A program made the position numbers and the translations under genes. Below the pieces are notes generated by a model. The model was not told the origin of the DNA. It did not search any database and worked only from the letters and a program-made list of their open reading frames with translations. This document shows, piece by piece, positions 10,301-22,300 of a DNA stretch of 64,000 nt. The stretch is from positions 3,515,001-3,579,000 of the forward strand of contig CANJKZ010000092.1 of NCBI GenBank assembly GCA_947471745.1, written 5' to 3'. The stretch comes from Closterium sp. Naga37s-1. Lineage: Eukaryota; Streptophyta; Zygnematophyceae; Desmidiales; Closteriaceae. The first letter of the stretch is position 1; each line of letters opens with the position of its first letter.

Positions 10301-13300
10301 AGAATGCAGAGCCGGGTCTGCTGCAGGAGGCGTTTGCGATTGTAGATGTGGAGATCGAACGGCTGAGAGACATCCATCAGTGGCAGCTGCGAGCACGGTC
10401 GTTGATTGCTGCTGACCTGCAGCGATTCTCAGGGGAGATGACCGGTCCTACCCTCACACACCTGTGGTGAGTCATGCAGTGAGTCACCCCTGTGGTGACT
10501 GCTCAAACACACCGAGGACTCTTTAGTCGCCAAAAAAACACTGCGCTACACACATACTGCACTCCACCGCATTGCACTGCACTGCACCCAATCCCACAGG
10601 AGCCTGCTGAGGGTGCTGGACACGTGTCTGCTGCTGGACGTCCTCAAGAACACCAAGGCAGCACCGCTCTCTGGTTTTTGAGAATTCTCAAAAAGCAGCG
10701 CCGCTCTCTGACCTTTGAGTCGACTTGGAAGGCTCTAGCATCAATTCAAAAGTCTGTGCTACACACATACTGCACTGCACCACATTGCACCTTGCCGCAC
10801 TGTACCCAATCCCACAGGAGCCTGCTGAGGGTGCTGGACACGTGTCTGCTGCTGGACCTGCTGAAGCACACCAAGGCAGCGCCGCTCCCTGACCTGCTCT
10901 GGTTCAGGCGGTGAGCACTCACGCCTTGCCTTCCTTGCCTTCCTTGCTTCCAAGGCCGTCCATGCCTTGCATGCCCCATTTGCCATGCCTCCCTTGCCGT
11001 CCATGCCTTGCATGGCTTGCATGCCCCATTTGCCATGCCTCCCTTGCCGTCCATGACTTGCATGGCTTGCATGCCCCATTTGCCATGCCTCCCTTGCCGT
11101 CCATGCCTTGCATGGCTTGCATGCCCCATTTGCCATGCCTCCCTTGCCGTCCATGCCTGCCTGACTCTCGCTCCTCCTCTGCTCCCACCTCTTTTTCCTG
11201 CACCTGCTTCCACATGTCCCCCCCTTTCCCCTCGTCCCCCTTGTTGTTCTCTGCCCTCTTTTATTAATGCCTGACACCAGAGCGGTGCAGAGTGGTCGAG
11301 TCACTGCAGAGAGGGGTTCGGATACTGACAGCGACCTGGAGGTAGGCCAATGGCAGGCGGTTGATTGGAATTGCTTCTCAGAAATAAACGGTCATCGTAT
11401 CTTAGTATGAGTTTGCATTTCACCCTTGGAACAGACATGCAGGTGGTGCAGGTGCAAAGCAAATGAAACTAGTCCAACATATTGTAAGTGCATTGACATG
11501 CCAGCCATCACCTGTTGCGTCCTTCTGCCCCACCTTCCCTTCCCACCCACGTCCCTGAAACTCTCCACTTGCTTGAAATCCCCATGAACACTCTCCCCTC
11601 CCCGCCATGTCTCCCTGCGACAACGCCAGGAGTTTTGGAGCAAGCGCTGGGCCGTTCTCTCCAGCCTGCAGGCCGGCATCCCCGGGAACGAAACGTACGT
11701 GCTAGGGTGCAGTGCGGTGCAGTGCTGTGCAGTGCAGTCCAGTCCGGTCCGGTCCTCTAAAGTCCACTCCAGACCGTTTATGCGAATGAGTGCCTTGCAT
11801 CATGGCCAATGAAACATGCATTGCTTTCCTTTGAAGACACCTCAAGTAATGAGTCTATTTTTGAGTCAACTCAAAATGAGTCTATTTTTTAGCCGACTCA
11901 GAATCAGACCGTTTATGCGAATGAGTGCCTTGCATCATGGCCAATGAAACATGCATCGCTTTCCTTTGAAGGCACCTCAAGTCAAGTCAAGGCACCTCAG
12001 CACAAGCGTGCATGGAGCGATCGGATCTGGCGCACCCTGTGCACAACAGCGCATGCTGCTGTTCTTTGTGCAGCTCATGGTGTGGTAGGAGTGGTACCAT
12101 ATGGGCACCATATAGGAGTGGTAGAGCGCGCAGTGCCATTCATTTCTCTCTCGCCATTGCCCAACCTCCCTCTCCTTCCTGTGTGGGAAAGTTTCTAGTG
12201 CAGCTGATGGTCGTAGCCACGGGCACCATAGAGAGCGGCCACACGCTGCTATTCGCCGACCGCCTCATGCTGCTGCTACTCTTCCTGCCCCTCCTCCCCC
12301 CCTTTTCAGTGTGGAGGAGTTTTTTGTGCAGCTCATGGTGGTGGCTACGGGCACTATAGAGAGCGGCCGCACGCTGCTGTTTGCCGATCGCCTGATGCTG
12401 CTGCGAGTGCTGCCGGTGCTCATATCGCTCGCCGCGCGCACCGAGGCCGAGGCAGACACGCTGTTCCGGCGGAGAGTCAAGCTTGACCGCCTGCTCCGGC
12501 TCTTCAAGGTGGGTTCACGTGTGTGCACGTGTGGGTGTTTGCATGTGGGTGGGTGGATGTGGGTCTGATGCTGCTGCATGTGCTGCCGGTGCTCATATCC
12601 CTCGCAGCACGCACCGAGGCCGAGGCAGACACGCTGTTCCGGAGGAGAGTCAAGCTTGACCGCCTTCTCCGACTCTTCAAGGTGGGTGGGTGGGTGCATG
12701 TGAGTGTGTGCGTGCGTGCGTGCGTGTGTGCCTGCGTGTGTGTGTGTGTGTGCTTCTTTGTTTTGGAGAGTCTCAACACTTGCTGTCATCTCAACTTATA
12801 TTCCTGCCGTGCCATACACACCAACTCATTCTCTTTCTGCCATGCCTTGGCATCGCTACTTCCCTCGCTCCTGCTCTCTGCATTTTCTTCTCCTCGTATC
12901 TCCTCTTTCTCTCCCCACCACACATCTCTCCAGTGCGAGCCCCTAGTGGCAGGCTACAAGGATGTACCCTTCACCCTCACGTCTCTGCTTGCTTACATGC
13001 CATGCTATGCAATGCTTTAATCACGCATCACTCTCTTTCGCTTTCCACCACACATCTCTCCAGCGTGAGCCCCTAGTGGCAGGCTACAAGGAGGTACCAT
13101 TCGCCCTCGCGTCTCTCCTGCCAGACCTCTCGCCGTTCTTCCGCAAGCTGTGTGTTGAGAAGGGCGTGCTGCTGCCCGTGCCCAGCAACATGGACGCAAA
13201 GGAAGGTGGGAGAGGGAATTATTGGAGGAAAGAAGTGGTGATGAGGTGTAGAGGGGCTGTTTTATCTCAACCTCCCCTCCTCTCTCAATTCTTCTGCAAG

Positions 13301-16300
13301 CTGTGTGTTGAGAAGGGCGTGCTGCTGCCCGTAGTCAGTTTGCTTGATCTTAGTAGGCTTGCAGCGGTTCGAAACCATCCTTTCTCAATGGAGAAGGGCG
13401 TGCTGCTGCCCGTGCCCAGCAACATGGACGCCAAGGAAGGTGGGTGAGGGGAGGACGGGATGAGAGAGATAGCGATGTGATGTGGTGGTGGAGACGGGCG
13501 GTGACATGCATGCAGAAGCAACTTCTTCTGCAGCAGAAGCAGTTCGTTTTTAACTCCAGAAGACAGGCTGAGCGAGCGTGAAGTGGTGGGCGAGAATGGC
13601 GGTGAAGAGGAAGGAGATGACGAGGGCACGAAGGAAGGAGTGCTGCGGCAGAGGCCAAGTTGGGCAGACGAGCGGGGATTTCCAAAGGCCAGCAAACTCT
13701 TATGGCGCCACTGGATCCTGAGGGCAAGGAAGTCGTTACGTTGACCTTTGGGGATTTTTGAGTCGACTCAAAAATCGACTCACTACACGCGGACTCAAAA
13801 ATCGAGCGGGGGTTTCCAAAGGCGAGCGAAATCTTATGGCGCCACTGGATCCTGAGGGCAAGGAAGTCGTTACGTTGACCTTTGGGGATCCCAGCTCGGC
13901 TGCCCAACTTGACCGCTGCCGCATCACTCCTTCGTGCTCTCGTCTTTCCCCTCCTCTTCACCGCCATTCTTGCCCAACACTTCACACTCGCTCAGCCTAT
14001 CTTCTGAAGCTGCAAACGAAATTGCTTCCGCTGCCGGTTTCAAGTGACATGCACGCATGCCGGCCAAGGAGAGCAAGGAGGAAAACGACAGAGCCTATTG
14101 TAAAGTCCTTCATGCAGCCTTGCAAATTTGATTGCGTCAGTGCCTTGCCTCGAACGTTTGGCCTGACCTGCTGCTCCAGATGCAAGCAATCGCTCTGGCT
14201 CAATTCTCTATCATCCTTCCTCCTCACCTTCCCCACCCTCACCGTCTCTTTGGCTGCTGTGTCGCGAGTGTACGACCTGCTGCCGCAGATGCCAGCCATT
14301 CCCAAATCACACGAACCCCCACGAACCTTCCCCCCTCTTTCCCTCTTAGCTTCATCCTCTCCTTAATTCCTCCCTCCCTGCCCTTAGTGTCACGAGTGCA
14401 CGACCTGCTGCCCCAGATGCCGGTCATCGCCAAGGCTCACGAGGAGTTCTGCCCTCTCTCCCTTCAACCACCCAACGCTGCCTCATGGAGCAATCCTCTC
14501 TCCTTTCTCCCCACCCACCCCTCCTCTCATTTCCTGCAGTGTCACGAGTGTACGACCTGCTGCCTCAGATGCCAGCCATTGCCAAGGCTCACGAGGAGCT
14601 CTGCCTGCGCTTTACTGCCGCCATGAACAAGGTACGGCGGGTTGCAGTGCGGTGAAGTGTGGTACTATCGCCGGCCATAGGCAAGACACACGAGGAGCTG
14701 TGCCTGCTATTCACCGTTGGCACGAATAAGGTGCATGCGCTAGGGTTCTATAGTGAAGTGTGGTGCAGCATGGTGAAGTGTGGTTTAGACGCCCCCCCCC
14801 TGCCAGGCATATACGAGTAGAGTAGCTCTGCCTCCTGATATATAGCATGGTGTGATCGCCAGCTTGTTGCTCGCTGAGCATGGTACAGTAGGTTGGGTGA
14901 GAGCATGGTACAGTAGGTTGGGTGAGAGCATGGTACAGTAGGTTGGGTGAGAGCATGGTACCATGCTATGCTGCCGCGTAAGAGGCACAGCGTGGAGGTG
15001 TACCGCGTGCTGCTGGAGGGGCTGCTGCTGCTGTCCCTCTAACCCCCATCCACCCCTTCCCAATTCCACCCACGCCCGGCTGACAGTGATGAAGCGTGTG
15101 TGGGTGAAGTCGCTGTCGCTCCAGGCGAAGGAAGGTGTAATGTAATGTGTGCTGCAGGAGGGGGCCAATCTTACAGTGCTGAATGTGCATTCTGTATAAA
15201 CCCCATTCAACCCACCCCATCCCATCTCCCCCTCCACGTACCCAGCTGACAGTGATGAAGCATGCAAGGGTCAAGTCTCGGTCACCACAAGCCGAGGTGC
15301 GGGTGGAGGTGTACCGCGTGCTGCTGGAGGGGCTGCTGCTGCTGCTCTCAACTTGCATTCCCTGTAACCCCCACCCACCCAAAACCCACACGTGCACAGC
15401 TGACAGTGATGAAGCATGCGCGGGTGAAATCGCGCTCCCCCCAGGCGAAGGAGGTGCGGGTGGAGGTGTACCGAGTGCTGCTGGAGGGGCTGCTGCTGCT
15501 CTCCCGCTGGTCCGGCCGCCTGCTGCAGCACTTCGCCTGGAAGACCCACCTTGCTGCTTCCTCCCACACTGTTGCTCCTCCCCCTGCCAGCACTAACTCT
15601 CCTGCTGCTGCTGATGCCTCAAACGCTGCTGGTGTGGCTGGTGGTTTTGCTGCTGCTGACGCTGCAAGCGCCGAGGCAGAAGCAAGGGAAAGTGAGAGCC
15701 CAGCAGCGGACGGAGGGCCAAGGAGGCTTCATCAGCTCTTTGCTGAGGCTGCTGGGCTCCCGCCTTCACCATCCCCATCACCACCTGTAGTTGGGAGTGC
15801 TGCGGGTGCTGGTGGAGCCGCTGGTGTTGGGGGTGTGGGCCCAGGCGGAGGCAAAGGGAAGCAGAACCTGAGTGCATACGAGCAGGTGAGGCCAGGTGGC
15901 GTGAAGGGTGGGGTTGGGCGGATGCAAAGGGAAGCAGAACGCTGACTGCAGATGAGCAGGTGAGGCTGTACTCACCTTCCCCTCTTACCTGTCATGATAT
16001 ATCTCGCTCTCTGCACACCTTCTTTCCTCTTCCTCCTATGCCTCTTCTTCTCTCGCATTAGCGTCTACATTCGCTTTTTTTGGACGGTCCGTCTTCATAT
16101 TCGCCGTTCTCGCGTTAGACTAGAGCTTGACCTGCCTTTTCTACCAATTTCACGTGTCCCCGCCCGGTGCTCTCTCTTGCCCCCCGCTGTCTTTGAGCAG
16201 ATGGTGCAGCATGGTTTCTCACAGGCAGAGCTGCAAGCTGTGTTACAGGTGTGTATTGGTGCTGGGTTTTTGGCTGTTGTTGCGAATGTTGAGGCGGTTT

Positions 16301-19300
16301 CTGCTGTGTGTGTGGGTGTGTGTAGTGTATCTCTGTGTGCGTTGGGTTTTTCTTTTGTATGTTTTGACTCTCGTATCTCTAAGCCTCTTTTATTGCCATT
16401 CTCATACGGTAATATGCTTATCCGTCCTCCCTTGCTCCATATTGCGCTTTCCTATTTACTATTCACCTCCTCAACTGTCCCTTTTTTCTTGCCCTTCTCC
16501 CTGGTATTAAAAAATGCAGATATATCAGTCGATGAAATTCTTTCTTCTCCTCCTCCCCTCCCGCCCCACTCAGTTGATCTGATCTCCTCATATCCTCCAT
16601 CTCACCTCTCCCTTGTCCAGCTGATTGCATACATAAAGGGCGTGGCGGCCATGATGACAGCAGTGGAGGGGGACATTGCATGGGTGCTGCGGGAGGCCAT
16701 CCACGCGGACGTGCAGGAGTTTGCACGCGTGTATGTGGCCTCTCTGCTCAAGCGTGTCTCCTCTTCCAACATGGACTCACCCTACGCGAGGTAGGTTATG
16801 CTGTCATAGTGTGTTTGTATGTATGCACCACGAGAAGCCATCCACGGGCAGGAGTTTGCACGCGTGTATGTGGCCTCGCTGCTCAAGCGTGTCTCCTCTT
16901 CCAACATGGACTCACCCTACGCGAGGTAGGTTATGCTGTCATAGTGTGTTTGTATGTATGCACCACGAGAAGCCATCCACGGGCAGGAGTTTGCACGCGT
17001 GTATGTGGCCTCGCTGCTCAAGCGTGTCTCCTCTTCCAACATGGACTCACCCTACGCGAGGTAGGTTATGCTGTCATAGTGTGTTTGTATGTATGCACCA
17101 CGAGAAGCCATCCACGGGCAGGAGTTTGCACGCGTGTATGTGGCCTCGCTGCTCAAGCGTGTCTCCTCTTCCAACATGGACTCACCCTACGCGAGGTAGG
17201 TTATGCTGTCATAGTGTGTTTGTATGTATGCACCACGAGAAGCCATCCACGGGCAGGAGTTTGCACGCGTGTATGTGGCCTCGCTGCTCAAGCGTGTCTC
17301 CTCTTCCAACATGGACTCACCCTACGCGAGGTAGGTTATGCTGTCATAGTGTGTTTGTATGTATGCACCACGAGAAGCCATCCACGGGCAGGAGTTTGCA
17401 CGCGTGTATGTGGCCTCGCTGCTCAAGCGTGTCTCCTCTTCCAACATGGACTCACCCTACGCGAGGTAGGTTATGCTGTCATAGTGTGTTTGTATGTATG
17501 CACCATGAGAAGCCATCCACGGGCAGGAGTTTGCACGCGTGTATGTGGCCTCGCTGCTCAAGCGTGTCTCCTCTTCCAACATGGACTCACCCTACGCGAG
17601 GTAGGTTATGCTGTCATAGTGTGTTTGTATGTATGCACCACGAGAAGCCATCCACGGGCAGGAGTTTGCACGCGTGTATGTGGCCTCGCTGCTCAAGAGG
17701 GTTTCTTCCTCCAACATGGATTCACCTTATGCCAGGTAGGTTAGGTATTCACAGTGTGGCCGTATGCACCACGAGAAGCCATCCATGCAGACGTGCAGGA
17801 GTTTGCACGCGTGTATGTGTTCTCGCTGCTCAAGCAGGTATCCTCCTCCAATATGGACTCGCCCTACACCAGGTAGGGAGTGAGAGTATGGCCACATGCA
17901 GCACCAGAGGCCTCATGGAGTGTGCACGCGTTTATGTAGCCTCGCTGCTCATGCGCGTATCCTTCTCCAACGTGGATTTACCCGATGCCATGGGTGACAT
18001 GCCAGGCAGTGATAATATGGACAACTGTTCACTATGTATTATATGCGTGCTGCTATGCTGTTGAATTTACTACTCTTTTTGTAACTTCCATTCCACCCGA
18101 GATGTTTCCTTCCTGCGTGTCTTTTCTCTCCATCATGCATACCTCCCTCTGTGCTGTGTGTGTTCTGGTATGCATACCAGCAGCACAGCAGTGCAATGCG
18201 CTATGTTGTGCTCCTCCGCGTTGCTGCGCGGCAGGTCACTACTGAGGATCACGGCAGTGGTGGCAGACTGGGCGGGGATACCCGAGGAGGAGGCGCTGGA
18301 GGTGATGGCGAGGAGCCACAGGTGGCACCCCGTCAAGCGTCTTACCCTGCCGCACCCCATCCCGCCCTCCCTCTGTGTGTTGCCTCTTGCTGCTGCAGGA
18401 CGTTGCTGAGGATCCGCGCAGTGGCGGCGGACTGGGTGGGGATTCCGGAGGAGGAGGCGCTGGAGGTGGTGGTGAAGAGCAGGAAGGGGCACCCCGTGAA
18501 TGAGGACGACCTCAAGCGGCTTGCCTTGCCGCGCCCCACCCCGCCTTCCCTCGCCCAGGTGAGTCACATGTACAGGCTGACAGTCACTGGTCGGTCACAG
18601 GCTCACTGGTCAGTCTGTCAGTGGCTCGTGCTTGCATGCTAGCAGGTGGAGGTGGTGGGGAAGAGCCGAAAAGGCCATCCTGTGAGATTCACTTAGTGTG
18701 AATGAGGACGACCTTAAGAGGCTCCCACCGCCGCGCCCCACCCCGCCTTCCCTCGCCCAGGTGAGTCTTTCCCAGGTTGTCTTAATTCCTGTGTGACTTT
18801 AAGCGCATTTTCAACGCCTGCGGCTCTTCTTCCTTTGGCCTCCTGCCCTGCAGAGTTCAGAAGCTGGTGCCGGCATTGCTGGTTGGTTGGAGCAGGCACC
18901 GGGGTGAAAGAGCGGCTCTCCTAGATGCTTGACTTGAACCATCACACAGCCACCTATTATAAGCTCCTTGCTACTCTCGGCCTTTCTGTTCTCGCGCAGA
19001 TCCTCTGTCTGGTGCAGGCGCTGGTGATCGGAGCAAGTGCCGGAGTGAAAGGATGGCAAAGGCACCATCATCACAGCCTATCCCTTGTGCTTCCCTTGTG
19101 CTTCCCTTGCTTCCCCTCCTTCCTTCATCTCTTCCCTCCCTTCCCCTGCAGATTCACTGTCTGCAGCATCTGGTGCAGGCGCTGGTGATCGGGGCAAGCG
19201 CGGGAGTGAAAGATGTGTTATTTTTTCTAGACGGTTGGCCATTCCCTTCAGCTTCCTTTCCTTCCCCTCCTTCTTTCCTTCACTTCCTACCTCCCTTCCC

Positions 19301-22300
19301 CTGCAGATTCACTGCCTACAGCACTTGGTGCAGGCGCTGGTGATCGGGGCAAGCGCGGGAGTGAAAGGGGGTTTTTTCGGTCCAGAGAAGAGCAAGCAGG
19401 GGGGCAAGGAGGAGGGGGGGAAGAGTCGCAGCAAGGGCAGAGACAGGGAGGTGTCAGCCAGTGAAATCAAGGAGTTGGATAACTTCTTGCAGCGCCTGCT
19501 CTTCTTCCCACACTTGCTTGATTACCCAAGTACGTTGGTTGGTTGGCTTACTAGCCTTGCAACATGTGGCATCCGTGGGTTTTGAGGTGTCTCAAGGAGG
19601 GACAGGGAGGTGTGAGCGAGTGAGATGAAGGAGCTCGATAGCTTCCTGCAGCGCCTGCCTGCTCTGCTTCCCCCACTTGCTTGATTACCCCAGTACGATG
19701 GCTGGTTGGTATACTAAAGAGACGTTAAAGGAAGCTTGTTGTTGTATGCGGGGTCGTACTTTTGAGTCGACTCAAAAAACGTTGTATGCGGGGTCGTACT
19801 CCGTTTGCCATTGGACACGATTTCGTGGCAATCAGTTATTTTTCCATGTCATTCGCCCTTGCAGCTGTTTCTGGAAAAATATAGGGAATCCTGGCTTAAT
19901 GAATTCCTCCATGTGGCTGCAAGATTCCCATCAGACGCATGGCACTGGCACATCAGTGGTCTACCTCTTTTCTCTGCAAAGCCTGCCTTTCCATTCAAGT
20001 TCCAGCTCTCTCTTTCGGCTCCTGCTGCCTTCGTCCCCTTTACAAGACGCCTTGCTACAGGTGACAGACCTCTCCTTCCTGTGGCTGCGGGAGTCGTTTC
20101 TAGACCCAGCAGCAACGGCACAGGTCCCTCTCTCGGCCAGCCTCCCGTGGGTGCTCACTCTCTCCGCCCTCCAACACACCACCAATAGCAGCAGCGGCAG
20201 CGGCGGCGGCGGGAGCAGCGGCAGTGGCAGCAGCAGTGTGACGGTTGACCATGTTCCGGGAGGTGCAAGCTCTGCAGATGGCGGCAGTGCTGCTGGGGCT
20301 GGGGATGCTGCTGCTACCACTGCTGCTGCTGCAGCTGGTGCATCTACTGCTGCTGCTGCTGCTGTTGCTGCTGGTGGTGCTGCTGGTGGAGTGACGGTGG
20401 TCCCATGGGCGCCATCCTTACCAGACGCAGTGCTGCTGCCGTTCACCATCTACGATGATGCGGCTGATGCGGCTCTTCGGTCGCTCAGAAGGCAGTTCCT
20501 CTTTGATGAGGTGGAGGCGGAGGTGAGGACGACAGGGAAGGGCCAATTCAGGTATGTATGCGTATATACAGGCGTACGTACATACAGTACTAATACGGCT
20601 CTGCGGTCGCTCAAGAGGCAGTTCCTCTTTGACGAGGTGGAGGCGGAGGTGAGGACGACAGGGAAGAGCCAATTCAGGTATGTATGCGTATATACAGGCG
20701 TACGTACATACAGTACTAATACGGCTCTGCGGTCGCTCAAGAGGCAGTTCCTCTTTGATGAGGTGGAGGCGGAGTTAAGAATGAAAGGGACGGGGTGATC
20801 AGGGAGGGCAGCGACTCAAAATGTTGTTCTTTCCTGTGCGTCCCATGCTCTCTCCTTCTCACCCCCATCTTGAAGCTACTACCACCACCCATACCATTCC
20901 ACATGCCCCATCCCGTCCCGCATGCCCCACCCATTTCACCAGGTGGGCATGGCATTCGACCAGCTGCTGGAGAAGCTGTCTCTCTCCATCTTCACTCACT
21001 TCAAGCAGTGTGCCGCCAGGTAAGGCAGTCAGTCAGGGGTGCCAGGCGACTTATGGGCTGAAGGGAGTGGGCACGGCCTTGATTGAAACCAAGGCCAGCA
21101 AAGCTGAGGACGTGGCCTTGGTTAAGAATTCTGAAAAATTGCTCCAATAAAGCCATGCCAACACGTTTTTTTTTTTTTTTTTTTTTTGCTGACTTCAACA
21201 TATTCATGCCACCATGGTGTTTTCCTTTTCCCCTCCGCAGCAAGCTGCTGGACAAGTCCTTCGTGGCGGCAGCAGCAGCGCTGGGCGTGGGAGGGAGGTA
21301 CAGCGTGACTCCATGCACCTACAGCGGGCTGCTGCGCCAGACGCACCTGCAGGTGGGTGGGGTGGCTTTTGAGGCGTCTCAAGGGTCAAATACAAGGGGC
21401 TGTTTTGCCAGACGCGCCTGCCTGCAGACAGGTATTTCCGCCTTGCATTCAAGGGAGAGTTGGCCTCGATTTGGCGCGAGTCGGGCCGGCCGGAGTTTGT
21501 TTAGTTTTAAAGGGAAACCAGCCCTACCAGGTTCGAGGGGGACCGGCCCAAGTTTGACATTTGCTTCTGCAACCGCTCTCAACTCCCTCCTGTCTCCCAT
21601 TTGCCTCGAGCACGCCTCTTACTCGCTTGCACCCTCCACACTCTCCTGGACATCTCTCTCTCTCTTCTCTCCCCATTCGACTCCCTGCCTTGTCTCGCTG
21701 CACAGCTATTGGGTCGCACTGTGGACATGTGGAATCTGCTGACTCTCATGAATTGCCCATTCCCCCCGTCCCCCCAACCTCCTTGCGCCCTCTCCTCTCG
21801 CTCCTCTCCTCTTGCCCCTCCGCTCTCGCCCATTCTCCCATCGTTGCTCAGCTATTGGGCCGCACTGTGGACCTGCGGGATCTGCTGACCCAGCGACTCA
21901 ACAAGCTGACGAGGCGCAACCTGGACTATATCCTCGCCCGCATGGAGGGGGCAGATCTCTGCCACATCATGGTGTGTGTGGGTGACACGTGGCTGACTGC
22001 TCATGGTTGTCTCTTGAGAGGTCCCAAGGGTCACATTACAACTTGTGGGCGGTTGTATGTGGTGTGCGTGTATTTGAGTCGACTCAGAAATCACCTCACG
22101 TGTGTGTGTTAGTTGCATGATCTGTGTGAGTCAGTGTGTTAGGGGGTTTAGGGTTGCACTCGCTCGCACCACGTTGCTCGCAACGAAGGTGAACGTGACC
22201 TGCAGAGACCTGTGAACGGGAAACCCTGCGGCAGAAACTTACAACCTCTCCTCGTTTTGCATGCCTTCTGCTTCCATCCATCCATCCACATCCTCTGGCT

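Noticed and set aside
11700-11760. GTGCAGTGCGGTGCAGTGC run as a structured RNA
   Set aside because: Simple slippage repeat just after the CYFIP exon 7 donor; no consistent stem.
16676-18064. 462-residue frame rich in HACMWPRCSSVS repeats
   Set aside because: Out-of-frame reading of the 135-bp CYFIP array, open only because the unit is a multiple of three.
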